This document shows, one piece after another, positions 1 to 14,500 of a DNA stretch of 64,000 nucleotides. Source of the DNA: Larimichthys crocea (taxonomy: Eukaryota > Chordata > Actinopteri > Sciaenidae); contig NC_040018.1 of NCBI RefSeq assembly GCF_000972845.2, positions 3,515,632 to 3,579,631 of the forward strand, given 5' to 3'. The notes under the pieces were generated by a model. That model was not told where the DNA came from, searched no databases, and saw only the letters and a list, made by a program, of their open reading frames with translations. Position 1 is the stretch's first letter, and each line of letters opens with the position of its first letter. Made by a program: the position numbers and the translations under genes.

Positions 1-933
1 TCAGAATGGTTAATGGTTTTAACCATGACCTGACCGCCTGTGTTTTTGTTTGTGTTCTGGGCAGGTGGTTGGGTTTCACCTTGAGGCCTGAGGTTTAAAC
101 CCTTTGAGGCTTCAGTAAACTGTGTCAGGTTCTGTGTGGAGATGAACTCCGCTCCCTCTTAGAGGGAACACATGGAAACTACTGCCCCTGCTGGTGACAT
201 TCCTTCTGGGGAAAACATGGATATGACAGCTCTAACATAGTCACACCCTGTGTTATGGCCCAGACTTTCTCATGTTGATAAAACCAGACTGTCAAAATGT
301 TGAGTTCACAAACTCTCAACAGATCTTTGTTTCATTGCTGCATCAGAAACGCTCAACACTGCCGTGACACTGAGTGGAATATTTGGTTGTTTTTATGAAT
401 CGTGCACAGGTTTGCATTTAAATAAAAAAAAAGAAAAGAAAAAAAGATTTAAAATACAAAAACAAAGTAACTTCCTTGAAGTTTGTACATTTCTTAAAGT
501 TGTTGTTATCCTTTTTATTGCCACGTACAGTAAAGATGTATGGCGAACTATATCCTAATAATCTGTAGATCAATAACTACATCTGCCACGCAGCTTGAAA
601 AATGTCTTGTAATGTAAACGTTCCTCAAATCAGGATTGGGTTTATTGCCAAGTAGGTTTTCACATACAAGGAATTTGTCTTGGTGTTTTTGGTGCATAAC
701 AATCAGTGGGAAAAAATATAAAATAAAAAATCAAGTACTAAAAATATAAACAATATAAATGTATGTAAAATGTGTTTTTGAGATGAAAAGAGCTGTACAG
801 TTTTGTGCAGTTCACAATATGCAAAATATTTTAAATGTGCGAGATGTTTAACACAACATCGTTGATCAGAAAGTTTGAATTTTCATGAATTAATCACTGG
901 TATTGGTATATGTCTGTGTTTTGTCTGAAGCAG
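1..933 (+). other. Intron of myo9a (5' edge of window)
   Basis: No coding signal was seen before the acceptor at 931-933. About 636-740 holds an AT-rich stretch (pattern TTTATTGCCAAGTAGGTTTT, then CACATACAAGGAATTTG) that I recognise as a dispersed fish retroelement fragment. The rest is unremarkable. Confidence 0.6.
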
Positions 934-2465
934 TTCTCCGGGCCTCGGCTGGAACGGGCGTGTAGGTCGACAGAGCCGTTTATCATCCAGCAGCTCCACC
1001 ACAGAAGAAGACGGCATCTTTGTCAACTCTGCCAGCAGCAAACTCCTCGAGAGAGCCCACGACATCCTCATGTCAGTAACAAACACCTTAAACTTCCAAT
1101 TATTGTACTCATGAATGCAAAAGCATCATTTTATTTCATGTGTTATTTATTGTTTTGGTCTGGGGTGTGGCCTCGTGGCCCAGAGGCATCCTTAAAACCG
1201 AAAGAGTTCAAACTCAGTGTCAGCAAACATCTGCCCCGCTCGAGTGTTCTTCAGCGATCGCTACATTCCTACCAGCTCCAAAGGGTGCTGTTCTGTAGCT
1301 GACCCTGACCTCTGCTCTCCCAACGGAGGGGAACAAGTGAAAGGAGAATTTCCCCACAGGGGTGCATAACGTTTTTCACATTATTGACAGGGATATGACC
1401 CACTTGGGAAGAATTTCTGGAATTAATTCAATTCTTTGTTGACCTTGCTGCCTCACCTGTTGATTCAAAGAACAGAAAAAGAGAATTTGTCGCTAAAAAT
1501 ACATAAACCGACTAACGTTTCTGTATTTTTTCTTTTAAAACAGGAGGAACAAGAACTACAAATCCAAGCCAGTTCTTCCGAAGGTACAGCCCATCTTTAA
1601 TTTATCTTAATAAATAGTATTATATCATCAACATATGACCTGACTCTGACTTCTCACCTGCAGCATTTACTGAATGTCAAGTCACTGAAGTACCTCAGCA
1701 ACCTGGCGCTTCACGACCGCATCACCAAGTCCCTGCTTCACCTCCACAAGAAGAAAAAACCACCCAGTATCAGTGCACAGTTTCAGGTCAGATCACACAG
1801 AGCCAGTAGCTTTCAGCAGAGCTCAATGATTTGCCATTTGTCAGCGCCCTCACTGTAAAAATAACACGATTAGCCCGAGTTGGGCCGAGGAATCTCCCTC
1901 CAGCTGTGAATATGATAAAAACAAGGTGTGTCCTTTACAGCAGGCTGTCTCTATTACTACTCTGCATGCCCACGGCCTTTACCGTCCACTCTCTCATCCC
2001 TGTGTTTGTCCATATGTGTGTGAAATCTATTACGTAGTTCACACACCCGTGCAAAAGTTTTAAAAAGCATGACATCATGTCTGGGAATTTTAAGAAGAAA
2101 AAACAAAATGAATAAATGTCTCATAAAAAATAGTTTTGATTTGTTGGGAAAGTAGACAGCTTGTCTTTTTACTCATGAGATCATGAAAACGGAACGAGAG
2201 CAGGAAAATGGAATAAAATGAGCTTATGCTTATATCTAAACTCCTAAAACTCCTAAAAACATCTACTCTTGTAGCAGTTGCAAGCAAAGGATTATTTTCT
2301 TTTAAACCAATGTATTAAACGTGAAATTATCTGGTCCAAAAAATGTCGTTTGCATACGCCAAATTGCTATTTTCTCCTTCGTTTCTTCGAAAGTGAACTC
2401 TTTGCTCCGGCTGTTGGGAGGTAAGGATGAGTACTGAGGCGCCCCTCTGGCAGGCAGCCCTGGCC

Positions 2466-2507
<42 letters not shown>

Positions 2508-5500
2508 ACTTCACTTCCCACATCCTGTGCTGCGTTGATTGCTCTAATCTCCCATAGAGGAGGAGGAGGATGAGGAGGAGGAGACTGAATTCCTCCTGCC
2601 ACTGAATTATCACACACACATGTGCATATGTTTACACACACACATGGAAATACGACACGTGGGGTTTTTCTTGCAGATATATATTTAGTGTTTACAATCT
2701 CAGACTTTAATCGTACAATACAAAACCACCTGACTGTGACAACTTCCTATGCCTTGTGTGTGTGCCTTCATGTTAAATCTGTCTTCTTGTTCTTGCAGGC
2801 CTCTCTCAATAAGCTAATGGAGACTCTGGGTCAGTCTGAGCCTTATTTTGTCAAGTGCATCCGTTCCAATGCTGAGAAGGTGCAGTGACTGTTTTGGTTT
2901 TAGTTTTCAAAGCATTTTTTCATTTCCTTTGAAGTTTGAACTTTTCTGAAGCTGTTCATCATTTCTCCACCCCCCCTCTCTCTTCTTCTTCTTCTTTTCT
3001 CTCTGTAACCTCTGTCACTTCTTCTTCTGTCATTCTCCTCGATCATCTTTCTTTTCTTTCTCCGACCCCCCTCTGGCGTTCTCTCTTCCTCAGCTGCCCT
3101 TAAGGTTTAATGATAACCTGGTGCTGAGGCAGCTGCGTTACACAGGTATGCTGGAGACTGTGCGCATCCGACAGTCAGGCTACAACATCAAGTATAGCTT
3201 CAAGGTAAAACACACACACACACGTTTACACCCTGTATATTAAAAAATATCTCATTCCAGTTGTCATTTATATAATTTAGATTTAATACAGTAAAAACAA
3301 AAGAAGAAACAAATAAGATGAACAAATACAAGCCCACACGTGAGCGTGTTTTTCATCTTTTTACTCAAGCAAGTACAATTTTGAGATACATCACTTGTTC
3401 TTAGTAGTACTTCCATTTTTTTAACACTTTATTTTATTTGATTTTCCAATTTGGGGTTCAGTATCTTGCTCAAGGAGTCGAACTACTGATCATCTGAGTA
3501 GCCAATACAACACTGCATAATTTTAACATAGCCACATGAACATCTCCCAAAAACTATTCTAGTACAAAACCAAAACAGCATGTGAGTGGTCTACATTTGC
3601 TGCCCCACAATGTGTCCAACATGGTTGTGGTGGTTGTAGATGAATGTGTGTTCTTAAAAGTACTTTCATTTTATGCACATGTATATTTTTATTCCCCTAG
3701 ATTTCAAAAGGAAATATTGTACTTGTTGTACAGATGAAGATTTACGAACAAAACGTGTGATCTGACTATAAAAAATATATATTTTTAAATATGAGCCACC
3801 TAATAACACGTAAATAGTTAGAATTAGCTCCCTGTTAACCAGCTTCAACATAAAACTACTGACATATTAGTCATAAAATATATGAATAAATAACAGAGAC
3901 TGCATTATAAATACTTTTGATGCTCAGTGCATTTTGCTGGTACATATATTTGTACTTTTACTAAATGCATGACTTTATCGAGTATTTTTAAATCATATTT
4001 TTTTTCTTTTTTCCACCACTGGTGGTATCCATAACTAATAAATTAGGTAGAAGTATGAAAACAGTGCAAAATGACAGCAGCAGACAGAATAATATTTGGA
4101 TTTTCTGTCTTTAATCTTCGTCAAGCTCCAAAAAAAATTCTGGATTCTTCACCTCTCATAATGAATAATACTGTAGCGTATTTTTTAAAGACCTTCTCCA
4201 TGCTTGGTGAAGTCCCACATTTTCATCTCCACAGCTTTTAGCTAAAGAAAATAAAAAAAAATAGTTGTATCTGATCCCAGCCGGATAATTATTTATCAGA
4301 CATGACAGCCCCTCCATCATACAACAGTTTTCATGACATGGAAACCGAACTTTACGTGTAAAATGTTGGAGTTTTCCTTTAAGTGATGTCAGTTTCTTGA
4401 GTGTTATAACAGACCCACTTCATCCTCTACATTTCAATCTTTTTCTATAAATGCCAAGTATCGTATTATCCAGGAAGCACTCGATAGCAGATCACATTAA
4501 CATTCCCTCTGTGCGGGCCAAAGAGACCTGAAATGACAACCAGGTTTCCATGAATTTAGGTGCCAGTGATCGCCGATGTTGTCTGAGCCGCCGTTCTTTT
4601 GTATGTTGCGTCACAAGGGAATTATGTGGTACGTGAGGTGGCAGCCATCTTAACCACACTGGCTCCTATGAGAGTGATGTCAACCCTGTGAGAAATACTG
4701 TATGAGTAATAAAGCAGATTGTGTTTTATGCTGATTGGAAGTGAGACTTTGGACTGAAAACATTTGGGAGTGGCTCGCTCCCACTTCAGTTTTGTTCCTA
4801 CTTTAGTTTCCATTTTGTGGTTTTTGAACGTTCATTCGTGCCAGTCATGTCATGTCGAGGTTTTAGCCAAAGATTAAATCACCGTGCTAGTCACTTCACC
4901 AAATCACAACATATTTTCCCATGAAACCATGGCGTACCTACTGTAACCCTGCAGAAAGTTCAGGTTTCTTCTCCTGCTGCCTCGCAAATACTATCAATCA
5001 ATCATTTGTGGCACTGAAAATGAGTCATTTTAACAGCAGTGACTCTTTCCAGAAGCAATAAGTCATGATGAGCCACAGATTTCACTGTGGACAGTTTAAT
5101 TCTTTTTCAGCTTAGTATAGAAAGCTTCACTGTTGCATGTACTCATGTATTGCACATTTAAGTATCCATGGTCTCATACCCTTTCTGTTTTTTGCATTAC
5201 ATTTATCTGACAACTATGATTCATAGTTACTTTTAAGATTGAGATTTTAGATGATAATCTTCTGTTAAAATACAAAGCATTGTTTAAAAATTAAATGTTG
5301 CTTGGCTTGGGATAGCTTACAAAAGGTTTCCTTGTAACTTTACAGATGTCTGTGATTTGTTTGCAGTTCCACTAAAGAGATATTTGCCCTTTAAACTCCT
5401 CAGATGGTTTCATTTCCTCCCAAAAGGGTAAAAAAATTCAATATTTCACAAAACAGCAAAGATTAAAAAGAGTAAAAATAAATATGAATTTGTGCAGTCA

Positions 5501-8500
5501 ACTTTCTTTCTTTTTCTATTCATCACACTCATTCATACACTGTGAGCATTGGCTACAATGCAAGGTGCCAGCAGTTCATCAGAAGGGAGCTAATCACACA
5601 CACACTGATGACACAGTTGTCAGGATTCAGTTCAGGGTTCAGTTTTTTGCTCCCCGAGGACACCGGGGTGTCCCGCTGACCCGCTCTGAACCACAGCCCC
5701 AGACCCGAGTGGTAGTGAAACACAACAAAGCTCACACACTATCATGATCATGAACAGTATAATGATGTTATATATCAGTCACAGAGAGTATTTTTAATTT
5801 GAAGTATATAAGTATATGTAGTAGATTTTTGCATGTATTAGATTTTTGCATGTAGTAGATTTTTGCATGTATTACCTGTATTTACCTGTTATGGAGTATT
5901 TTGTTTTGTGTTGGTACTTTTACTTTTTCCTCCACTGACACAAAAGAATTTAATCTAAAATTGTGCTATTTATTTAGCTATTAGTGGACTGACCTTTTAT
6001 ATAAAATCAACATAACTGAGTGCGTAACACTAATTATTTTGATGATCTCACTTAGACCGTTTTAGCATCAGACATCATCATTTACCAGAAAATTCCTCCA
6101 AACATATTTAGTGTTGCGGTCAGCAATAATGAGAAATATCTTGGGCATGGTATCACTTTGGAGGACTCTTCTGTTTCCCGAGTCTTCAGAACAGAGCCTC
6201 TCCATTGTCCTCGGATCTCTGAAACACTCCCCATGCTTGTAATTGTATAAACACAGCATCTGTTTCCCTCGCCACCCCCCACAGCCCAGGGTGCAGAGTG
6301 TATTGAATTCAGACAATGGGCCTCAGTTTGAAGAGTGGGAGTTCAGCATATTTATGCCATGAATGTTTGAACCCCTGCAAATATGGACAGCATGGACTTT
6401 TACCTGAAACCACATGTGCCGTGACAGCTTGTTTCTGCTCAAGAGATGCTACAGGAGACAAATTCAAGGCCGCGGCGTTTCCATCCAAGACCCCAATCCA
6501 GTTCATCCTGCACTGTTGTTAAAAACATGAATCTTGTGCATATAAAATCCAGAAGAGATATTTCTAATTAACACTCTCTTTGGTGTCTCCATAGGATTTT
6601 GTCCATCACTTCAGTGTGCTGCTCCCAGAGGGCACCAGTGCCACCAAAGAGGGCATCCAGCAGTGTCTGGACCAGCTCGACCACGAACCAGATGGGTACC
6701 AAGTGGGAAAAACGATGGTATTTACCCTCTCCTCTACTTTCTTCTTTGTTCCTTTAAACCGGACGATAAACATATACAGTGAAACACGGTGTGATATCTG
6801 TTTTTAATGTTAGCTCTGTCTGAATCAGCCACCTCCGCTGTCCAAAAGTGTAAATAATATCTGTTACACAGCTCTCGGAACTGTTTAGGTTTTATTGATG
6901 ATCCCAAAGTTTCCATCAGTACCAAAGTTTCCACACAGAGTGACAGTTAACAGTGTTTAAACTGAGAAATAATATATTCAGAATATTTCATGTGATCTAG
7001 TGGTGCAGCCATAAACAAAAACTGGTGTCTGGTTTTGAATATTTCACACAGTCTACGTTTGATCCAGCTTTAGAAAAGTTTTGGAACAAGTTGAAAATAT
7101 AAAACATATGATATACAACCGTGGGACCCTGTGTGAAACATAAATGAAACCAGAATGCGATGATTTGCAAACCCTTTTCTGTTTACAGTATGTTCAATTG
7201 AACGCAGTACAAAGAAAATATGTTTAATGTTTAGTGTTTTTATTTATGTTTTACACATATTGTAGTGACCACTGATGGTATAAAGAATGGACAGCGCTGT
7301 GAAACTCAAAATCTCTGTCTCTGGTCACTGCCATGTTTGTAGTAAACCATCTGTAACAGCACCCACCTGTCAATCAAAGCAGCCACGCTGTTATTTATGC
7401 ATAACTTTAAGCATTAATATAATTCGAACAGGTGAGTTCTATAAAAATTCACAGGGAACGGGAAAATTAGCTATAGAGACCAAAACAGTTTTTTGTACCA
7501 GGCTGTAAACATGTTTATTTCTGCTCTGAAGTTGGACATTTGAACATGGGGACTTATGGAGACTGACTCGTTCTGTAGCCAGCCTCAAGTGGACGTTTGA
7601 GGAACTGCAGTTTTGACATTTCTGCATTGGCTTCAGCCACAGAGGTTGCCGCTTGGCAGTGACACACACAGCGTCCCAACTTTTTTGTAATTGAGGTTGT
7701 AGAAAGAGTTTTTACAGACGCTCCAGGGTTAAATAACTTCTCAGTGAGTAATCCAGATGTGAAATGAAAAGTTAGGTCAAAACAGTAGTTTAGTGATTTT
7801 CCTATAAGATGTCATTGTTTGGTGACACTGCTGAAAGAAAATATTAATGCTCATCATCCTGAATGTCTAAAAATGTATTTACTCATAATAATGTGCCGTT
7901 TTTTAAATTACTCCAACTCGTTTAGCTTTTGAAACTGTTGAACTATAAATAGTCACAGACATGGGGAAAGGATCGTGTTGGGGATCACCTCATATTACCT
8001 GAAAGCATCCTCCCTCTGTAATGAAGACTGTGCCCCATATTTGGTCAGTCCACAGTATGAATGAGGCATGATGAAGGCTCCATGCCTTTGGGATGCTGTC
8101 TATATAATTAGAGGATCATACCTAACATACTTGGGACCGTGCATTCGTCCAGAGATTTCAGACTGTGTGTGTGTGTGAATCACGGGCCAGAAAACCCCCG
8201 TTCTTCATTAAGTATGTGTGTTACACAGCGCTGACTCCATCCTGGTCCCTCCCCTCAGGTGTTTTTGCGGGAGGCTGAGCGCCAGCGCCTGCAGGCCTTA
8301 CTCCACGGGGAAGTTCTCAGACGTATCGTCACGCTGCAGCGGCGATTCAGAGCCCGGCTGGAGAGGCAACAGTTTGTCAGGATGAGAGAAGCAGCGATCT
8401 GCATTCAGGTACAGTACAGAGCTTTTCATTATCACAGCCCTTTGTCTCCAACTACTTCATATCTGTCTTTTGTTTCCGAGTTTGACATGAGAGAAGAACC

Positions 8501-11500
8501 TTGTGATCACTGGACATAAACAAGACCACAGTTTGTTTCTCTGGAAAAATCCATCATAAAATAACTTTTTATTGTTTGTGTTTTTTGGAAGATGGTCTTC
8601 AGTTGGTGACTCTAAATTGCCCGTAGGTGTGAATGTGAGCGTGAATGGTCTCAATGTGTCAGCTTTGTGATGAACTAGTGACTTGTCCAGGGTGTATCCC
8701 ACCTCTTGCCCGAGATTTTGTTGTGCATAGGTGAAAAAGTTTGTCTCATGTCATGTTTTAGGAATGAGTTCATTGCATCACTCATCACATAATATGTAGT
8801 CGTGCATTTAAAATATAATCTGTGCCTAAAATGTTGGGTAAGTCCTCACACAGTGCAGTACTTTTATTGGAGTTGTTGTACTCAGTGAACATGGAAGAAA
8901 AAATCACTGTAACATGGAAATAAAATATCATCATCTCCTCACAGAAATGGTGGCGTTTGTACCGGCCCATTGAGGAGGAGGAGGATTATGACCCTGCTGT
9001 CCAGGAGGGGGCAGCTTTGTGTCTGCAGACACACTGGCGAGGGTACAGGGAGCGTCAGAGGTTCAGGCTGTGGAGGGAAGCTGCTCTGGTGCTGCAGAGG
9101 GCATGGAGGTCATGGCTGTACCGGCGCTGCACGGCAGCTTTGGTTATTCAGACGGCCTGGCGCTGTCATCAAGCCAGAGAAGCCTACCTGCGTCTGTATG
9201 CGGCTGTGATACAACTACAGGCAATTAGCAGAGGCTACCTCGCCAGACAAAGGTAAGTCACACTGTAAAACATCTTTTACCTCATTCTGAGGCAGCTCTT
9301 TATTCTCTAAACTAACAAAAGTAAACAGTATTCTGTAAATTACTTCTACGGGTAGGTGCATGATTTTTTTGCTCAATCTGGTGAAAAACCAGATTAATCT
9401 TTGCACACAGCTCCTGCAGTGTATTTGGCCATTGTTCAGTGTGCTTATAGGCCAGGCTTGGTAAGAGCATGCCATTACGCAAGCAAGCCAACCCAAAGCA
9501 GCTCTACGATCAGCTGAGCTGCTGAGAGCAAGAACTAAATCAGACTCTAAGTTTGGGAACACTTGAGGTAGTACTGATTTGTTATTTGTAACTTTAGTTG
9601 TTTAAAATTGATCGTGATAGTACGAGTTCAACTCAGCTTAAGTTGTAACCGTGCTTTCTTGATTGACAGCTTAAAAGACCTGAGAGAACAGAAACTGAGG
9701 GAGGAGAAGGAGCAGCAGGAGAAGCTGCTCCAGCTACAGAATGGCCAGGTGAGTCTCTCGCCAGAAGACGAGGAGGAGCCGCCCGAGAGAATCATGGGGT
9801 TGGACCTCAGCACGTGGGAGGATCGTTCCTACGAGCAACGAGAAAGGAGCCTACAGATCATCAGCAGCTATGAGGGTGCAGTTAGGGAGGAAGGAGAGCA
9901 TGCCAGGACAAAAGAGAGACTTCGAGCACAGACTGAAGCACCGGCCCCAATCCTGCCATCCACTGTGGTGGTGCGAGAGAGGTCCAGAACTGTAGACGAG
10001 CCCAGCCAGAAAACCACTCGAGCCAAGAGAGAGAGTCGCCGGATGAGAGAGCTGGAGCAGGCCAAGTTCAGCCTGGAGCTCCTCAAGGTTAGAGCAACCA
10101 GCGGAGGAGCCTCGTCCCCATCTGAGGAACGGCGTTGGTCCGTCGAACTGGTGCCCCCTTCTACCCCGCCTCTTCGTTCACCGCAAGGCACGCCGGACAG
10201 CCAGAGCTCCAAAGGCAGCTTTGAGCTTCTTAGCTTGGATGAGGAAGCACCCAAGGCTATAGAAGAGATGACAGACAGTGAGGACCCCTGCTCCCCTCTT
10301 CCTCCAGTAGCTGAGCCTGATGTCGAGGTTGTTTCAACAAGCCCAAAGCCAGTTGAACCGCATAGGACAGATGTTTCTGATGCTGTTGCCCACCCAGGCG
10401 GCCAGGGCCAGACCAAAATGGATCTTGCAGCCCCGTCTGCCCCCACACATCCGCCCAAAATCGAGAACTACCTCCCTACTTTTTACGTCCCTGCTAGTGA
10501 GGGCAGCACAGTCATCTCCCATCGTCCTGCAGAAGAACCTCAACAAAACACAGAGGCAGCTGTCTCTACAACCACCACCACCGTTTTCAAGCCCCTGAAA
10601 GAAAGGCGGGAGTCAGCGCGTCGACCGGTGGTGGTGGTCATCAGTATGCAGAAAGAAACGCCACTAAGCGAAGAGCTGAGTGAAACTGTCCGTCCCCCTG
10701 TAGAGGTTCGAGATTCTGCAGCCCAGACAGGGGAGTTGACACCATCGCCACACAAACCAGACCCAGCTCCTGTGCCTCAAAGTCCCGTCCCCGTTTCTAA
10801 CTCTGTCCCTCAGGCTGACCAGACTGTCATAGAGAAGCTGGTGCGACTGAACGAGGAGAAAGAGGTGAGGCAGCGTAATCAGCAGCAGCAGAACGAAAAG
10901 GAGATGATGGAGCAGATCAGACAACAGAAGGAAGCGTTGGAGCGGCAGCGCCATTTCTTCGCTCAGTACGAGAGAGATATGTTCGAGAAGCAAAGAGGAG
11001 AAGCTCTGCACAAAATACAGCAGAGTCGACAGGGCACTGGCGAAACTGCAAACTCCGTCAAGCCCATCAGACCCAGTTCACTGCTGATCGAGAAAACAGC
11101 AGGGCTAGCTCCTCATGCCAGGGCACGGTCAGACTCCAACGCCCCATCAGTGCCATCTCACCCGGGTGAAAAGCTCAAGGTCCGTGCCCCTCATCCCCAG
11201 CTGCCTCCACCACCTGCTTCTGCTCCCAGAGAAAGACGCAGGCCTGTCGCTGACGGCTGGGCACCCAAACTCACACTGGAGTCCAAAGATGGAGGAGGAA
11301 CCAGAGGGAGAACAGCTGCCAAGAAGCCGCCAAGTAATCCAGTCACCACAGTTAGTATGACGGATAAGCCAGGCAACATCTTTTTCTCTCCGACAGACAA
11401 AGTGACATTTACCAAGTGAGTAATGAAGGAATACATTGATGTTTGATTGCTTCCACCGTGTATGTTTAACGTTTTTTTTTTTTCAACAACTTTCAAGAAA

Positions 11501-14500
11501 CAAAGTAGCTGGATAAATGAAAATAAACGTAGATAGATTTATGTTCATGAGGACGATGAATCAAGTTTCCATTTTAAATAAAATGAATGACTAAAATTAT
11601 TCATGCATGTTAGCACAGTTTCTGTGTGGACATGTTCACGTTTGCATGAGTTCTCTCCAGGTACCTCGGCTTCCTCCCACAATCCAAAGACATTTAATTT
11701 CATTTGTTGGAAATGAAATTTCAATTCCATTGAAACGAAAAATGAAATGAATTCCATTCACTTGATGAATTCTTTATTTGGCTTCATTACTTTAAATTAT
11801 ATAATAAATGTTTTCTTATTTTTGTCCATCAGGTTTGACGGTGATGTTGTCACTAAAGAAACACCTGAAGCCGTTCCCAGAGAAGGACCCACGCCCGCCT
11901 CCAAACCTGCCAAAGGAACAAAAGTGCGGGATGTAAGCAAAGTCTCCTTTCTTTTAGAAAATAGACTTATAGCATGTGTTTGCAGGAGTGCCTTTTTGTG
12001 TTGTGAATGCATTAATGAATCTTGGCAGGATATCTCCCAGTCTTACACTAAAAATGACACATCTGACCTACTGTACATGAAGAACAAAATGCACTGAAGC
12101 TCTTCTACAGGTTATTTAAAGGCACCTTTTATTTAAACATGCTGTTATCACTTCTGGTAAACTCCAGGTCGGCAGAGCGGGCCAAAAAAAGAAAGCCAGA
12201 ATGGCACGGACCCGCTCCGACTTCCTCACCCGCGCCCCCGTCCTCTCAGTTGGGGGCGATTCAGATGAGGATGACTTTGACGGCGACAGCCCCCTCACCT
12301 CCCTCAGCCCCCGTCATTTCACTCTGCCCCTCGTCAAACAGAGTTCCACAGAGGCGGGCTTAGGAGAGTCCTGTTTCAGTGACTCAGACATGGTAACAGG
12401 CGCCAGACCAAGCCAACAGTGGCGAAAACTCTCTGCGTTCTTGAAACGTGGCTTCGTCTCTTTGACATCGCTAACCCCCTTCACGCAGAGACAGCGCAGA
12501 TCTGCGTCACACCTCTGACTCAAACTGAGCTTCAACAAACTTCTGGTTTCCTAAAAAATGTACAACTTTCTAAAAGTGCGGAAGACATTTCAAAAAGTGT
12601 TTCAAGGCAAAGACGATTTGAAATACTCGTCAAGCACCATCCTTTCAAAATATACTACTTTATTTTACACTTTACCAAGAGTTCAAGGTTGTCAAACAAC
12701 CATAAATCTAATATTTTATTGGTTTGACAATCAAATCATCGTAATTTGACTTTTATGCATTGTGACAGATGCAGGACAATTTTTGAAATGTGTTTTCCCT
12801 TCAAACTTTTAACGTAGTTGCTTCTCTAACATAATTTGGCTTCTCTTTCTCTCACGGTTGTAACAGTGACTTCTCTCCTTCGTTTATACTTCCTGGTCGA
12901 GTAGCAGTATTTGCATGTCACTTGGTTGTTTCTCCTCTCTTAGCACGTAGCACTAGTCACAAACCAAACTTTGGGATTCTTTGAAATAGGATGAACAAGT
13001 CACTGTTGACTTTATTCATCACTTAACAAACTCCTGCTGTCTTTTAATGGTTCTCTTCCTGGGAATTTGCTCTTTGTTTAAGAGTGTAACATTTTTTAAA
13101 GTATTATGTGTTATTGCTTTTTGATATTATGATTACTATAAAGAGGATTACTAAATGTACATTGTAGCTGGTGAAGCTCCAGAGATGCAATGCTGCCATC
13201 TAGTGGCTTGAACTTGTACACAGCTCATAGCATACTTCACATGGAAATTCATATCAGAGATGCCTTTCTTCAGTTTTCATGTGTTTAACATGCAGTCCAA
13301 CCTGATGTTGTTTCAGCCTGCAAGCCTTGAAGAGCAAAAGAAGATACAAAAAGCCATGTCGTCAGGAGATTTGGTCAAAGTGGAGTCAATGCGCAAGAAC
13401 ACACAAGACGGAAGGTTCGTCTGACCTAAACATTGTTCTTTTGTCTCTCAAATTGCTCAGGAGTTAAAGCTGTAAATGTTTTGATCGCAATTTTCATCAG
13501 TAATCACAGAATTTGTTTGAACAGGGTTCGTAAGATGCGTTTCTGGGGGAAGACCAAGTATGGAGACAAGAAGACGTCCAGAGAAAAGCTGATCTGCGGG
13601 GGTGACTCCATGGATGGAGACTATGGAGACACCGGGCCATTGCTGGGAGAGGGTGTGTTATAAAGCTCTGAAATAGGGCTGAAATGCTGTTTGTTGTTTT
13701 TTATCTTTGATAATTATTCCCATTGAAGCGTCACTGAGTGGAATACTCGTCTTCACAGCAGGTCAAGAAAACATGTCGCCTCCCTGCAGTCCTGATCCGA
13801 CGTTGGATCGAGGGTTCAGCGACTTAAAGGAAAACAAGGGGCCGTCACCGAAGGTGAAGCGAAGGCGCAGCGTTAAGATCAGCAGTGTAGCACTGGAGCC
13901 GGCTCAGTGGCAGAACGATGCGTTACAGATCCTCACCTGCACCAACGACTACAGGAGCATGAACGACTTCCTGATGAAGAAGGTAAAAATGAAACGAGAT
14001 GAATGCAAGATGACTGTTACAGGTACAGGTAGTGCATATTTATACTAAGATGATTGCGCTGTCGTGTTTTAGATCAGCGACTTGGACACAGAGGACAGTA
14101 AGAAGGACACCATGGTGGATGTCGTGTTTAAAAAGGCTTTGAAGGAGTTCCGTCTAAACATCTTCAACTCGTACTCCACAGCGCTCGCGGTAAGTGGTCT
14201 CAGACGTGATATCCATCTTCAAACAAAAGGATTAGAAGGTTGCAACTGACTCACAGCACATCTTAAATCGTTTATAGTAGAACATTACTCCCAAAGTAGA
14301 GAGATGAATACTCCCTCATCCTCCTCCACAGATGGACGACGGGAAAAGCATCCGCTACAAAGACCTCTACGCTCTGTTCGAGCACATCTTGGAAAAGACC
14401 ATGCGGCAGGAGCAGAGAGACTGGAGAGAGTCTCCTGTCACAGTGTGGGTCAACACCTTTAAAGTTTTCCTGGATGAGTTCATGACTGAGTACAAACCTT

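Larger units (their letters stand above)
934..6717 (+). other. myo9a: myo9a exons for the end of the motor domain
   Basis: Six exons encode about 205 residues. The first covers the end of the class IX loop-2 insert (a serine run, then EEDGIFVNS) and the helix [11 protein letters not shown]. Exon 3 has the basic [13 protein letters not shown] segment before the actin-binding helix. Exon 4 has [10 protein letters not shown], the SH2/SH1-side strand common to myosins. Exon 5 has [19 protein letters not shown], the SH1 helix leading into the converter. Exon 6 ends in YQVGKTM, just before the lever arm. This is direct reading plus known myosin fold order. Confidence 0.9.

Noticed and set aside
2302..2641. 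Minus-strand frames of about 105 codons with His-Thr runs
   Set aside because: Produced by the (TG)n tract at 2468-2503 inside a myo9a intron.
9868..11011. Long open frames on the minus strand (up to 196 codons)
   Set aside because: They lie opposite the giant myo9a tail exon, whose + strand frame has clean splice borders and recognised MYO9A motifs. The minus frames are low-complexity Ser/Leu shadows.
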